DNA from: DAOTUB01 sp034437455
Lineage (GTDB): Bacteria; Chloroflexota; Anaerolineae; B4-G1
NCBI GenBank assembly: GCA_034437455.1
Contig: DAOTUB010000073.1
Coordinates: forward strand, 1 to 64,000
Reading direction: 5' to 3'
DNA length: 64,000 nucleotides
Position 1 is the first letter of the stretch. The number at the start of each line of letters is the position of its first letter. Positions 17,207 through 25,960 of the stretch are shown piece by piece. The translations under genes and the position numbers were made by a program. The notes beneath the pieces were generated by a model that was given only the letters and a program-made list of their open reading frames with translations, ran no database searches and had not been told where the DNA came from.

Positions 17207-17839
17207 ATGGAGTTTACCGAGTTTCAACACCTGACGCATCAAATCGGTTCTGCGATTTTGATGCTTCTTTATGCCTTGCGCTTGATCATCCTCTTCCGGC
17301 GCAAACCGGCGCGGGATATCGCCAGCAATGCCAGAGGTGAGATCTGGCGCGGTGCGATGGACGCCTTTGTCGCCATCGTCGCACCCTGGAAGATGGAAAG
17401 TACCCGCAAACACTGGATGCGCTACGTCGAGTTCCTCGTCTTTCACCTGGGCATATTCGTGAACATCGTGCTGTCGTTTGTCATCTCGTATGCGCCGGGC
17501 GTGTTGACTGCGCCTGTACGCGGTGGGGCATTTGTGTGGCTCGCGGCTGCGTTCGTCGCAGGCGGCCTGCGCCTGTATCGTCGGGCCACTCTGGCCGAGA
17601 TGCGCGTCATCAGCTCGCCCGACGATTATATCGCCATGGTCATGGTGCTGCTGTTCTTGTTCACCGGTCTGTTGAGCCTGCTCGGATGGGAGCCGGGGCT
17701 TGTGGCCTACTTTGTCATCGCCGCGCTGTTCCTGGTGTACGAGCCGTTCAGCAAGATCCGTCACTACATTTATTACCCCTTTGCAAGAATCTTCTACGGA
17801 GCGACGTTTGGACGCCGAGGCGTGCTCAGTCGGGATTAA
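17207..17839 (+). CDS. cytochrome-b-like membrane subunit (TmcC/DsrM/HdrE-like)
   Basis: 210 residues, five to six hydrophobic helices. Starts 12 bp after dsrC. His residues placed near helix ends (FQHLTHQIG; YVEFLVFHLGIFVNI) and the closing motif FSKIRHYIYYPFARIFYG resemble the NarI-like heme-b subunits that pair with HdrD-type proteins in DsrMK and Tmc complexes. Predicted role: pass electrons between the quinone pool and the iron-sulfur partner encoded next. Shorter than full DsrM. Assignment to TmcC rather than DsrM is uncertain. Confidence 0.8.
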   Translation: MEFTEFQHLTHQIGSAILMLLYALRLIILFRRKPARDIASNARGEIWRGAMDAFVAIVAPWKMESTRKHWMRYVEFLVFHLGIFVNIVLSFVISYAPGVLTAPVRGGAFVWLAAAFVAGGLRLYRRATLAEMRVISSPDDYIAMVMVLLFLFTGLLSLLGWEPGLVAYFVIAALFLVYEPFSKIRHYIYYPFARIFYGATFGRRGVLSRD

Positions 17840-17853
17840 AGAGGAACCATCGC

Positions 17854-19152
17854 ATGGCCACTTCAGAAGAGATCGCCCAGGCTTTACAGATACTCACCCA
17901 GCGCCTCACGCGCCAACTGGAAACCTCGATGCAGGCCTGCGCCCACTGTGGGCTGTGCAACGACGCCTGCCACTATTACGTTTCGCTTCGCGAGCCGGAA
18001 ATGGTCCCCACCTACAAGGCCGACCGGCTGCGCAACGTCTGGAAGCGGCGCTACGATTGGCTCGGCCAGATCTGGCCCTGGTACGTCGGCGCGCGGAAAC
18101 TCGACGACGAGGTCATCCAACAGCTTTGGGATACCGCCTGGGGCGCATGCACGATGTGTGGACGGTGTGTGTTCAACTGTCCCTTTGGCGTGGATACACG
18201 CCTGATCATCGGCACGGCGCGGGCGATGTTGAACGGAATCGGCCTGACGCCCCAGGGGTTGCAGGACACGGTAGACGTTCACCTCAAGACGAAGAACAAC
18301 ATGGGCGTGGACGATGTCGACTTTTGCGAGACCATCGAGTGGCTCGACGAGGAACTGTGTGACGAGTTGGGGGTCGAGGGGCCGGTCATTCCGCTCGACA
18401 AAAAAGGCGCGCGGGTGATGTACCTGGTCAATCCGCGCGAGATCAAATTCTACCCGCTCACGCTCACAGCCGCCGCCAAGATCATGTACGTCGCTGGCGA
18501 GGATTGGACGATGAGCACGGACTATTGGGACGTGACCAACTATGCGTTCTTCTCCTGCGACGACGACGCCGCGCGGCAGATCGGCCTGTGGACCTTGGAG
18601 GCCGCGACCAAGCTGGGCGTGCAGGAAGTGTGGATGTCTGAATGCGGCCACGGGTACAACGCGCTGCGCTGGGAAGCGGAAAACTGGCTCGGCCAGCCGT
18701 TTCCCTTTCGCGTGCGCGGCTTTGTCGAGTCGATGGCCGAATACATCCGCGACGGGCGCATCCAGCTCGACCCAACCAGGAACCCGCTGCCGGTGACCTA
18801 TCACGATCCCTGCAACCAGGGACGCAAAGGCGGGATCCTGGAGGAGCCGCGCTATATTCTCTCCCAGAGCGTGATGGATTTTCGCGAGATGCTGCCCAAT
18901 CGCCAGGACAGCTATTGTTGCGGCGGCGGCGGTGGCATGCTTTCGATGACCGAGTTTTCCCAGCGACGTATTGCCGCGGCCAGGATCAAAGCGGAGCAGA
19001 TCCAGGCGACTGAGGCCAAGATCGTCGCCACGTCGTGCCACAACTGCCTGGATCAACTGGCCGAGGTGAATCGCAAGTACAAGCTGGATGCGCCAGCCAA
19101 AAACCTGTGCGAACTGGTGGCCGATGCCATCATCTGGCCGCCGCAGACCTGA
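17854..19152 (+). CDS. HdrD/DsrK/TmcB-like iron-sulfur protein with CCG domains
   Basis: 432 residues from ATG 17854 after GAGGAACCATCGC. Two 4Fe-4S ferredoxin motifs, CAHCGLCNDAC (about residue 29) and CTMCGRCVFNCP (about 99). The C-terminal half has CCG-type sequences, with SECGHGYNAL and later YCCGGGGGM and CHNCLDQL, the ligand pattern for the noncubane cluster that cleaves disulfides in HdrB/HdrD and DsrK. Expected to act on the DsrC di- or trisulfide, exchanging electrons with the membrane subunit upstream. In the first CCG only part of the cysteine set is seen, as in several DsrK/TmcB relatives. Confidence 0.88.
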   Translation: MATSEEIAQALQILTQRLTRQLETSMQACAHCGLCNDACHYYVSLREPEMVPTYKADRLRNVWKRRYDWLGQIWPWYVGARKLDDEVIQQLWDTAWGACTMCGRCVFNCPFGVDTRLIIGTARAMLNGIGLTPQGLQDTVDVHLKTKNNMGVDDVDFCETIEWLDEELCDELGVEGPVIPLDKKGARVMYLVNPREIKFYPLTLTAAAKIMYVAGEDWTMSTDYWDVTNYAFFSCDDDAARQIGLWTLEAATKLGVQEVWMSECGHGYNALRWEAENWLGQPFPFRVRGFVESMAEYIRDGRIQLDPTRNPLPVTYHDPCNQGRKGGILEEPRYILSQSVMDFREMLPNRQDSYCCGGGGGMLSMTEFSQRRIAAARIKAEQIQATEAKIVATSCHNCLDQLAEVNRKYKLDAPAKNLCELVADAIIWPPQT

Positions 19153-19169
19153 CAAATGAGGAGGCTTCA

Positions 19170-20330
19170 ATGGACACACTGATTTACCTGGACAACGGAG
19201 CGACGTCTTTTCCGAAACCGGAAAAGGTATACGACTATATGGATTATTTCTACCGGAATTTTGGGGTCAATCCTGGTCGGTCGGGCTTTGACCTTTGCAT
19301 GGAAACCGGGGCGGTTGTAGATAACACGCGCAAGATGCTGACGACGTTCTTCAACGGCACGGGTCCAGATCGCCTCTGCTTCTCCCACAATTCCACCGAT
19401 GCCCTGAACCTGATCATTTTTGGTATGCTCCGTCCCGGCGACCACGCCATATCGACCACCATCGAACACAATTCGGTGCTGCGCCCGCTCTATCATCTCT
19501 CGCAGGAAGGCGTGGAGGTTGATTACGTTCCTTTCGATGGCGCGGGATTCGTCGACCCCGATGAAATCCGCAAACGGTTCCGGCCCAACACCCGCCTGGT
19601 GATCGTCAACCACGCCTCCAACGTCATCGGGACGGTCCAGCCTATTCGGGAGATCGGGCGCTACTGCCGCGAGGCGGACATTCCCTTTGCCATTGATGCG
19701 TCGCAGTCCGCAGGCAAAATCCCGGTTGACATGGAAGACCAGTTCCTGGACATTGTCGCTTTCACCGGCCACAAATCCCTGCTCGGCCCCACCGGGGTCG
19801 GCGGTCTCTACGTCCGAGAGGGGATCGAGATCCGGCACACGCGGGCTGGCGGCACGGGCGTCCGTTCAGCGGACCGCAGGCACCTCGACGAGTATCCCTG
19901 GCGGCTGGAATATGGGACGCACAACGTCGTCGGCATCGCTGGTCTTCACGCCGGGCTGAAGTGGATCCTCGACAAAGGGGTTGGCGCCATCCACGAGCAC
20001 GAGATGGAGCTGGCCCGGATGCTTCACGATGGGCTTGCGGCTATCCCTGGTGTAACTCTATATTGCCAGGATGATCTCGCCAACCACATCGCCGTCCTGG
20101 CCTTTAATGTGGATGGGATGGATGCCGGGGACGTCGGGACGATGCTCGACGTGGATTACAACATCGCCTGCCGGACCGGTCTCCATTGCGCGCCTCTGGT
20201 CCACGAGCAGATCGGGACGGCCAAGATTCGCGGCGCGGTTCGATTCAGCATCGGGCCTTTCAACACGGAGGAACACATCGAGGCCGCCATCGAGGCCGTC
20301 AGCGAGACCGCAGTCTTTGCAAATCGCTAA
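19170..20330 (+). CDS. class V aminotransferase fold enzyme, cysteine-desulfurase-like
   Basis: 386 residues from ATG 19170 (GAGGAGGCTTCA upstream), 17 bp after the previous gene. PLP lysine in AFTGHKSLLGPTGVGGLYV; PLP-binding HNSTDALN, TIEHNSVLRP and IDASQSAGKIPVD. A Cys in CRTGLHCAPLVHE sits where SufS-like and TIGR01977-type proteins have the sulfur-accepting residue. Likely takes sulfur (or selenium) from cysteine. Its place at the end of the DsrC operon suggests it loads sulfane sulfur onto DsrC or feeds the pathway (inference). Length and motifs are complete. Confidence 0.88.
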   Translation: MDTLIYLDNGATSFPKPEKVYDYMDYFYRNFGVNPGRSGFDLCMETGAVVDNTRKMLTTFFNGTGPDRLCFSHNSTDALNLIIFGMLRPGDHAISTTIEHNSVLRPLYHLSQEGVEVDYVPFDGAGFVDPDEIRKRFRPNTRLVIVNHASNVIGTVQPIREIGRYCREADIPFAIDASQSAGKIPVDMEDQFLDIVAFTGHKSLLGPTGVGGLYVREGIEIRHTRAGGTGVRSADRRHLDEYPWRLEYGTHNVVGIAGLHAGLKWILDKGVGAIHEHEMELARMLHDGLAAIPGVTLYCQDDLANHIAVLAFNVDGMDAGDVGTMLDVDYNIACRTGLHCAPLVHEQIGTAKIRGAVRFSIGPFNTEEHIEAAIEAVSETAVFANR

Positions 20331-20338
20331 GGTCTTGC

Positions 20339-21226
20339 TCAAGCCGCCGGATGGTAATGGACGTGCACTCGGCGCATATACTCGATCTCTTCGATCAACG
20401 TGTGCTCGATTTGGGTGGCGATCTGGTCCCCTTCGGCCACGCTTAACGAGCCATCGACGCCGATGGTGATGTTGACCACCAGGTACGGCCCGAATCGGTG
20501 AGCGTGGATCTCTTCGATCTGCTGGATGCCCTGAATTGGGGCCAGCAAGGCGGTGATCTGTTGGGCTAATGCCTTGCCGGGCACGGTGTCCATCAAATCT
20601 TCCGTTGACTCGCGCAGAATCTCGATGCCCGTGCGCAGGATGATCAGCGCGACCAGCGCACCGGCCAGTGGGTCCACCCAGGGGTAGCCCATGCGGCCAA
20701 ACGTGATACCGGCGGTCGCCGCCAGAGCCGAGAACACGTCGTTGCGGTGATCGTAGGCCAGCGCCAGCACGGCGGCGTTCTGTGTCTGCTGACCGATCCG
20801 TTGCGTCCAAGCCGTCAACCCCAACTTGAGAACGACGGTGAACAGCGCCGCCCACAGAGCACCGACCGCAGCGCCGCCAAAGTCGCCTTGCCCGACCAGC
20901 AGATCGTACACGTTGTTGACCGCGTCCCAGAAGATGGCGATAGCGGTCGTCATCACGAACGAACCCACAACCACGGCCGCGATGCTCTCCATCTGGGTAT
21001 GGCCGTAGGGATGTTCTTCGTCGGGTGGCTTACCCGCCAGCCGCATGAACACACTGACCACGATCCCAAAAGCCACATCAGAGGTGGAGTTGACGCCGTC
21101 GGCGAGCAAGGCGGGACTGTGCCCCAGGATACCGATGCTCGTTTTGAGCGCAGCCAGGAGTATATTCGCGGCCAGACCAAGATGGATGGTCAAGACGCTT
21201 TGGCGTCTTCGTTGTTCAGTTATCAT
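20339..21226 (-). CDS. cation diffusion facilitator (CDF) family metal exporter
   Basis: 295 residues, six predicted helices and a C-terminal cytosolic ferredoxin-like domain. The metal-site motifs are DGVNSTSDV (D-x3-D-like) in helix 2 and AYDHRNDVFSAL (H-x3-D) in helix 5. Histidines in HPYGHTQMES and HVHYHPAA may add sites. Typical substrates are Zn2+, Fe2+, Co2+ or Mn2+; here Asp/His sets do not discriminate. Convergent with the aminotransferase (8 bp between stops), so not part of that operon. Confidence 0.93.
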   Translation of the reverse strand: MITEQRRRQSVLTIHLGLAANILLAALKTSIGILGHSPALLADGVNSTSDVAFGIVVSVFMRLAGKPPDEEHPYGHTQMESIAAVVVGSFVMTTAIAIFWDAVNNVYDLLVGQGDFGGAAVGALWAALFTVVLKLGLTAWTQRIGQQTQNAAVLALAYDHRNDVFSALAATAGITFGRMGYPWVDPLAGALVALIILRTGIEILRESTEDLMDTVPGKALAQQITALLAPIQGIQQIEEIHAHRFGPYLVVNITIGVDGSLSVAEGDQIATQIEHTLIEEIEYMRRVHVHYHPAA

Positions 21227-21235
21227 TTGCTCTCC

Positions 21236-21268
21236 AGGTGCAACGCACTTGCCAAGTGCGTTGCACCT
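21236..21268. repeat. 33-bp dispersed palindrome, copy 2
   Basis: AGGTGCAACGCACTTG, one base, then CAAGTGCGTTGCACCT: a perfect 16+1+16 palindrome. It differs from copy 1 (11151) at paired positions on both arms, so the stem is conserved by compensatory change. It lies between two leftward genes. Confidence 0.85.
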
Positions 21269-21294
21269 TATTTGACCTCTTTGAGCAAAGCCTC

Positions 21295-21777
21295 TTAAGC
21301 GATCTCGACCTCGGCTTCGATCTCGACCGGGAGGTTGAACGGCAACTCCGCCATCCCCACCGCCGAGCGGGAGTGCGCTCCCCGTTCAGGGCCGTACAGT
21401 TCGAGGATCAGGTCGGAAAAGCCATTGATCACCGCCGGTTGCTGGTCGAACCCAGGCGCCGAGTTGACCATGCCAAAGACCCGCAGCCAGGCCGTCACCC
21501 GATCCAGGTCGCCCAGCTCGCGCTTGAGGCTCGCCAGGATGGACAGCGCGGTCAGTCGCGCTGCCTGGTAGCCCTCGTCGAGCGAGACCTCCGCCCCCAC
21601 CTTCCCGCGCGGATGCGAGATCGAACCGTCGGGGTCCTGCGGGCCGTGCCCCGAGACGTACGCCCGGTTGCCGCGCACCCTCACGAACGCAAAGGGAAGC
21701 CTGACTCCCGGCGGGAGCTTTGCAGGTTCTGGAAGCGTGAGACCAAGCTCTTGCAATTTGGTTTCGATTGCTGACAT
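21295..21777 (-). CDS. RidA/YjgF-family protein
   Basis: 160 residues from ATG 21777, preceded by GAAAGGAGGTGAATTTC; the 23-residue extension upstream is unlikely. Sequence fits the longer RidA-like group (LPPGVRLPFAFVRVRGNRAYVSGHGPQDPDG; GYQAARLTALSILASLKRELGDLDRVTAWLRVFG; RSAVGMAELPFNLPVEIEAEVEIA). Members hydrolyse reactive enamines and imines formed by PLP dehydratases. The dehydratase two genes upstream would generate such 2-aminoacrylate or 2-aminocrotonate, which fits. The catalytic Arg of canonical RidA is not clearly aligned here, so activity is not certain. Confidence 0.85.
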   Translation of the reverse strand: MSAIETKLQELGLTLPEPAKLPPGVRLPFAFVRVRGNRAYVSGHGPQDPDGSISHPRGKVGAEVSLDEGYQAARLTALSILASLKRELGDLDRVTAWLRVFGMVNSAPGFDQQPAVINGFSDLILELYGPERGAHSRSAVGMAELPFNLPVEIEAEVEIA

Positions 21778-21799
21778 GAAATTCACCTCCTTTCTTTTT

Positions 21800-22306
21800 T
21801 CATCCTCCCCCTGATATATCCGATAATATCTGGAGCAGGACGTCACAGAGAGAATATCCCACTTGCGTTCCCATTGCCGTCATCATCAGGCAGAACGGCG
21901 ATGCCAGGCCGATCCAGCCGACGATGACGGCTGCTCTGGCCAGCTTCTCGCTGCCCCAGCCGCCGGCGCGGGCCTCGCGGAGCGCCTTGTATCCCAGGAA
22001 GAGTCCCACGACCGCGCTCAAGATGGGGAAGGTGAAAAAGCCCACGATAGTCACAAAAAGACTCGTGACGGCCGGGTCTCTTCTGGGAGCCAGACGTCGG
22101 CCACAGTTGTTGCAGTAGCGGTTGCCTCGCTCGTTATCGAATCCGCAATAGGGGCACTTTACCAGGACGCGCGTCGTCTCGGGTGGCTTTGTTTCGGGCA
22201 GCGTCAGTGTGGTCCCGCAATACGTGCACTGACGCTGGCGCGGCGCGATCTCGATAAAGTCGGTGCTCCCACAATTGGGACATACTCGAAAGCTCTCGTC
22301 ACTCAA
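21800..22306 (-). CDS. double zinc-ribbon membrane protein
   Basis: 168 residues from TTG 22306, which overlaps the dehydratase stop by 4 bp and has GGAG nine bases upstream. Two zinc ribbons: VCPNCGSTDF with QCTYCGTTL, then KCPYCGFDN with YCNNCGRRL. The C-terminal ~85 residues have two hydrophobic helices in a DUF4190-like arrangement (FLGYKALREARAGGWGSEKLARAAVIVGWIG). Function unknown; such proteins often sit beside transport or stress genes. Confidence 0.8.
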   Translation of the reverse strand: MSDESFRVCPNCGSTDFIEIAPRQRQCTYCGTTLTLPETKPPETTRVLVKCPYCGFDNERGNRYCNNCGRRLAPRRDPAVTSLFVTIVGFFTFPILSAVVGLFLGYKALREARAGGWGSEKLARAAVIVGWIGLASPFCLMMTAMGTQVGYSLCDVLLQILSDISGGG

Positions 22307-23292
22307 GGGCTTGCTCCTTTGCTACTCTGGGCTATCTTCAAGAGCAATGGAAGCTCCACGTTGCTCCCGCTGACGACGACGGCCACATTGCGACCAATCT
22401 CCTGCACCTTCCGGTGCAGCAGGGCCGCGATGCCCACCGCCCCGCCCCCCTCCACGACGAGGTGATGCTTCTCCAATGCAAAAGCCATCGTGTCGGCAAT
22501 CTCTTCCTCCGATACCAGGAGTGTGTCGTCCACGTACTCCTGGATTATACCGAAGGTGTACCGATTGTCCAGGCCGATACCGCCCGCCAGGGCGTCGGCG
22601 ATGGTCTCCTCCTCCTCCATCTCGATCGGCTTCCCGGCCCGCAAGCTGTGAACCATCACGGGGGCGCGATCCATCGAGACGCCGATCGTGCGGATCGCGG
22701 GATTCGCAGACTTGAGCGCCAGCGCGATCCCCGCCATCAGCCCCCCGCCCGAGAGGGGCACGACGACCGTATCAATCTCGGGAAGATCCTCCAGCAACTC
22801 CAGCCCGATCGTGCCCTGCCCGGCGATGGTGAAGGGATCGTCAAAAGGATGGATCATGGTCAACCCCTGCTCTTGCTGCAACTGCAAAGCGTGCTGGTCG
22901 GCTTCGTCGTAGCTCTCGCCGTGTACCACGACCTCAGCGCCGAGTCGTCCGATAGCCTCCACTTTATTGCCCGGAACCCGCGTCGATATGCAGATCACGG
23001 CCTGGATGCCCAACTGCCCGGCGACGTACGAGACCGCCCGCCCGTGGTTGCCGCTGGAGACGGTGATCACGCCCCGCTCCCGCTCGTCTGGGGCGAGGCT
23101 GAGCATCTTGTTGGCGGCCCCGCGAATCTTGAAAGAGCCGGTCGTTTGTACGCTTTCGAGCTTCAAGTAGACGGGTGTGTCCATCTGTTCCGTCAACCAG
23201 GGTGAGCGGACCAAAGGTGTCCTCGTGGCTATACCGGCGATTTTCTGCCTGGCTTTGTATACGTCTTGTAATGTCAAATCAGGATTGGGCAT
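22303..23292 (-). CDS. threonine/serine dehydratase, PLP-dependent
   Basis: 329 residues from ATG 23292 (GGAGAAATCT upstream); a GTG at 23304 is the alternative. Motifs of fold-type II PLP enzymes: TTGSFKIRGAANKM (PLP lysine), TVSSGNHGRAVSYVA, the phosphate loop SGGGLMAGIAL, and VVSGSNVE. No C-terminal ACT regulatory domain, so this is the short catabolic type (TdcB, serine racemase or hydroxyectoine-type EutB cannot be told apart). Encoded with a RidA-like protein that would remove its reactive imine product. Confidence 0.9.
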   Translation of the reverse strand: MPNPDLTLQDVYKARQKIAGIATRTPLVRSPWLTEQMDTPVYLKLESVQTTGSFKIRGAANKMLSLAPDERERGVITVSSGNHGRAVSYVAGQLGIQAVICISTRVPGNKVEAIGRLGAEVVVHGESYDEADQHALQLQQEQGLTMIHPFDDPFTIAGQGTIGLELLEDLPEIDTVVVPLSGGGLMAGIALALKSANPAIRTIGVSMDRAPVMVHSLRAGKPIEMEEEETIADALAGGIGLDNRYTFGIIQEYVDDTLLVSEEEIADTMAFALEKHHLVVEGGGAVGIAALLHRKVQEIGRNVAVVVSGSNVELPLLLKIAQSSKGASP

Positions 23293-23326
23293 AGATTTCT
23301 CCACTCAACGTTAATCTCCTCTGGCA

Positions 23327-23444
23327 CGTCATTCCGAGTGAGCATAGCGAATCGAGGAATCGCCACATGCGATGGCAAACGCGACTCCGAGAGATTCCGT
23401 CGGACGTGCAGCGTCCGCTCTCCTTTCGGTCGCTCGGAATGACG
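23327..23444. repeat. CGTCATTCCGAG-type dispersed inverted repeat
   Basis: CGTCATTCCGAG (23327-23338) pairs with CTCGGAATGACG (23433-23444); inside, GAGGAATC pairs with GAGATTCC-type sequence. This is a well-known kind of repeat in many bacterial genomes. It fills the gap between the dehydratase start and the phosphoesterase stop. Confidence 0.7.
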
Positions 23445-23462
23445 GGGTTAAATAGCAAACAT

Positions 23463-24188
23463 TCAACTATGAAAACGTCCGCCGAAGAACACCCGGTAAA
23501 TGAATTCTCGTTCCGGCACGTCGCGCTGCTCGAACGTTCGAAAGAGCGCCGCGTCATCATACGGCACAGCGCGATACTCAACTGTGTACCGCCCTTGCCG
23601 GAATTCTGCGACACAGTACCTTGCGACAGCTTTGTTGTAACATCCCAACGAGCCGGGATTAACGTACCGCGCTCGCCCTTGCAGGTCAGGGCGAAAGTGA
23701 TTGTGACCGTAAAAGATGAGGTCTGCATCGTGCGAGGCAAACATTCGATCCATGTCCGTCGCAGTCGCCTGCCTGACGACGGACACAAAGTCCCGGCCAG
23801 ACGGCGCGAGTCCGTAGTGGACAAAGGTTGTCCTTACGCCTTCAAATTCGCGTTCGAGGATGTATGGCCACTTGGCAACCACCGCTCTCCGTTGTTCGCC
23901 GAGGCGCGCATGCGTCCAGCGTTGGTGTCGTACCTCGCCGTCGCTCATCCATTCCGGTTGCGGTTCGGGCAGGCCATCCACAAAGTAGGACTCGTGGTTG
24001 CCCATGACGAATTGGATGTTGGGCGTGTTGAGCAGCAGGTCGAGACACTCGTCCGGGTACGGCCCAATGGCGATGGCGTCTCCCGTGTGAAAGATCGCGG
24101 CGCATCCTTCCGCGTGAATGGCGTCGAGCGCCGCTTCCAAAGCGGGAAGGTTCGCGTGTACGTCGGTGATGACGGCGATTTTCAACAT
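23463..24188 (-). CDS. calcineurin-like metallophosphoesterase (YfcE/MJ0936-type)
   Basis: 241 residues. Metal-binding motifs in order: ITDVHANLPALEAAL (DxH), FHTGDAIAIGPYPDE (GDxxxxG, GPxP), VMGNHESYF (GNHE), TFVHYG (H), and YGHNHFRPD (GHxH) followed by VNPGSLG. This arrangement fits bacterial phosphodiesterases with broad substrate use. Start ATG 24188 lies inside the end of the ABC exporter gene (7-bp overlap), so it is translated with the exporter operon. Confidence 0.92.
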   Translation of the reverse strand: MLKIAVITDVHANLPALEAALDAIHAEGCAAIFHTGDAIAIGPYPDECLDLLLNTPNIQFVMGNHESYFVDGLPEPQPEWMSDGEVRHQRWTHARLGEQRRAVVAKWPYILEREFEGVRTTFVHYGLAPSGRDFVSVVRQATATDMDRMFASHDADLIFYGHNHFRPDLQGRARYVNPGSLGCYNKAVARYCVAEFRQGRYTVEYRAVPYDDAALFRTFEQRDVPEREFIYRVFFGGRFHS

Positions 24189-25960
24189 GGTTCGTCTCCG
24201 GTGAAAAGTCGTTGCATCTCTACGCTCGTCTCAAGTAGCTCTTCGAGTTTGCCCCGGGCGGTGATGCGTCCATCCTCCAGCACGAGGATCTGATCCGCCC
24301 TTGCCAGCACGGCGCGGCGATGTGAGGCGACCAGGCAGGTCGTCTCCTGCTCGAATACCCGCTGCCAGAGCACGTGCTCGGTCTCAATGTCCAGCGCGCT
24401 CGACAGGTCGTCAAAGACCAAAAGCTCCGGCCCGCGCACAAACATCCGGGCGGCAGCCGTGCGCTGAATCTGCCCGCCAGAGAGCTTCATCCCCCTGACA
24501 CCGATCACGGTCTCGAACCCATCCGAGAATCCCGCCAGATCGCGCTCGAGGGCGGCGTTGCGCACGGCGCGCGCCAGGTTGTCATCCCGGGAAGGGAATC
24601 CCAGCAGGATATTCTCGCGCAGCGTGCCCGAGAGCAGCGTCGGGACCTGTGGGGTGTACGCCACGCGCGGCGGTACGAGGAAAGTCGCAGGGTTTTCGAT
24701 CTGTTGCCCGTTCCAGCGCGCCTCGCCCGCCTGGGGTTCGAGCAGGCCCAGGCAAGCGCGCAGCAACGTGGTCTTGCCCGACCCGATGCGCCCGGTGATC
24801 ACGGTGAGGCTGCCGCGCTCGAGCTTGAAGGAGATGTCCTCGATGCCGCGTCCGGTCTCGGGGTGGCGGAGCGTCAAACCCACCACCTCGAACGTGTCCA
24901 GCCGGTCGCTTTCTTTTTTGACCACCGGCGGGAGTGAGGGCAGCGATGCCTTGGGAGGCACGGGATGGTGCGCGACCAGGCTGGGGGCCGGCGCGCCTTG
25001 CAGCAAAGCCACCGCCCGCTTGAAGGCCACGCCCATCTGCTGATACGTGGTGATGATCCAGCCCAAAAAGCCCGTCATCTCTGTGACCTGCATGAGGTAG
25101 GTGGAGAAGAGCGCGAAATCGCCCAGGGTGAACACGCCCGAACGCATCTTGGAGGCGGCGACCAGCAGGGTCAGGCCCGCGCCCAGGCTGGCGGTGTTGG
25201 CAAACGTGGCGTCGAGCGCCAGTCCCAGGAGCCGGTCGCGCAGCATCATCCGCTGCCGCTCGTCGCCCAGGCGGCGGAGATGCGCGATCACCGTATCCTC
25301 TGCACCCGCCACCTGGATCGCCTGGACCGCGCCAAAGATCTCGCCCATCGAACCGGTCACCCGCGCCGTCGCCTCGCGGCTTTGCTCGCGCACACTCCTG
25401 AGCCGTGTGCGCACAGCGTGCGAGAGCACGATGACGGTCACGATGGGGATAAAGACCAGCAGCGTGATCACCGCGTCCACCCGCAGGAGGATCGCGAGCC
25501 CGCCTCCGGCAAAGATCAGGTAGCCGACGACGTCGAACGCCCAGCCCGCGCCCCACATCGTTTCGACGTCGTCGCGCAGGGTGGAGAGCGCCTCACCCAC
25601 GCTGCCGGGTAGCGATTGCGCGCCCGGACGATCGAGGATGCGGGCGAACAGGTTGCGTCGGAGCAGTCCCCGGATCCTGAAATGGATGGACGCGCGGACC
25701 AGCGTGTCCACGTAAACGAACCCCGCCCGGATGAGCGCCAACGCCACCACCAGCACGACGATCTGTCCCAGCGTGAGTCCCGCCGACGTTTTGCCCTCCA
25801 GCGTGTCGAAGAACGCCTTTGCCAGCAATCCGGGGAGGAGCGGCCAGCTGTGAAAGAGAATCCAGCAAAGCCCGCTGAGCACCTGCGGGAGCGGATGATA
25901 GGCAAAGATGCGCCACATGAAAAATGCCGAGGAGGGCATCGCTCCTTTCGATGAGTTCAC
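24182..25960 (-). CDS. ABC exporter subunit B (TMD-NBD), degenerate Walker B
   Basis: 592 residues from GTG 25960, which overlaps the first ABC gene's stop by 4 bp and has GGGGAGG upstream; the ATG at 25939 is the alternative. A longer upstream frame of 500 residues is only the shadow of the other gene. Six-helix transmembrane region, then an NBD with Walker A GRIGSGKTTLLRA, signature LSGGQIQRTAAARMF, Walker B LLVFDDLSSALD and H-loop SHRRA. Walker B ends in Asp instead of the catalytic Glu, so this site should be the impaired one of a heterodimer. A linker with ASLPSLPP derives from a repeat. Substrate unknown (lipid, peptide or drug). Confidence 0.9.
   Translation of the reverse strand: MNSSKGAMPSSAFFMWRIFAYHPLPQVLSGLCWILFHSWPLLPGLLAKAFFDTLEGKTSAGLTLGQIVVLVVALALIRAGFVYVDTLVRASIHFRIRGLLRRNLFARILDRPGAQSLPGSVGEALSTLRDDVETMWGAGWAFDVVGYLIFAGGGLAILLRVDAVITLLVFIPIVTVIVLSHAVRTRLRSVREQSREATARVTGSMGEIFGAVQAIQVAGAEDTVIAHLRRLGDERQRMMLRDRLLGLALDATFANTASLGAGLTLLVAASKMRSGVFTLGDFALFSTYLMQVTEMTGFLGWIITTYQQMGVAFKRAVALLQGAPAPSLVAHHPVPPKASLPSLPPVVKKESDRLDTFEVVGLTLRHPETGRGIEDISFKLERGSLTVITGRIGSGKTTLLRACLGLLEPQAGEARWNGQQIENPATFLVPPRVAYTPQVPTLLSGTLRENILLGFPSRDDNLARAVRNAALERDLAGFSDGFETVIGVRGMKLSGGQIQRTAAARMFVRGPELLVFDDLSSALDIETEHVLWQRVFEQETTCLVASHRRAVLARADQILVLEDGRITARGKLEELLETSVEMQRLFTGDEPC

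Noticed and set aside
17884..19179. 431-aa frame opposite the HdrD-like gene
   Set aside because: Antisense shadow, no domain, rich in His/Arg/Leu as expected from the reverse of a Cys/Asp-rich gene.
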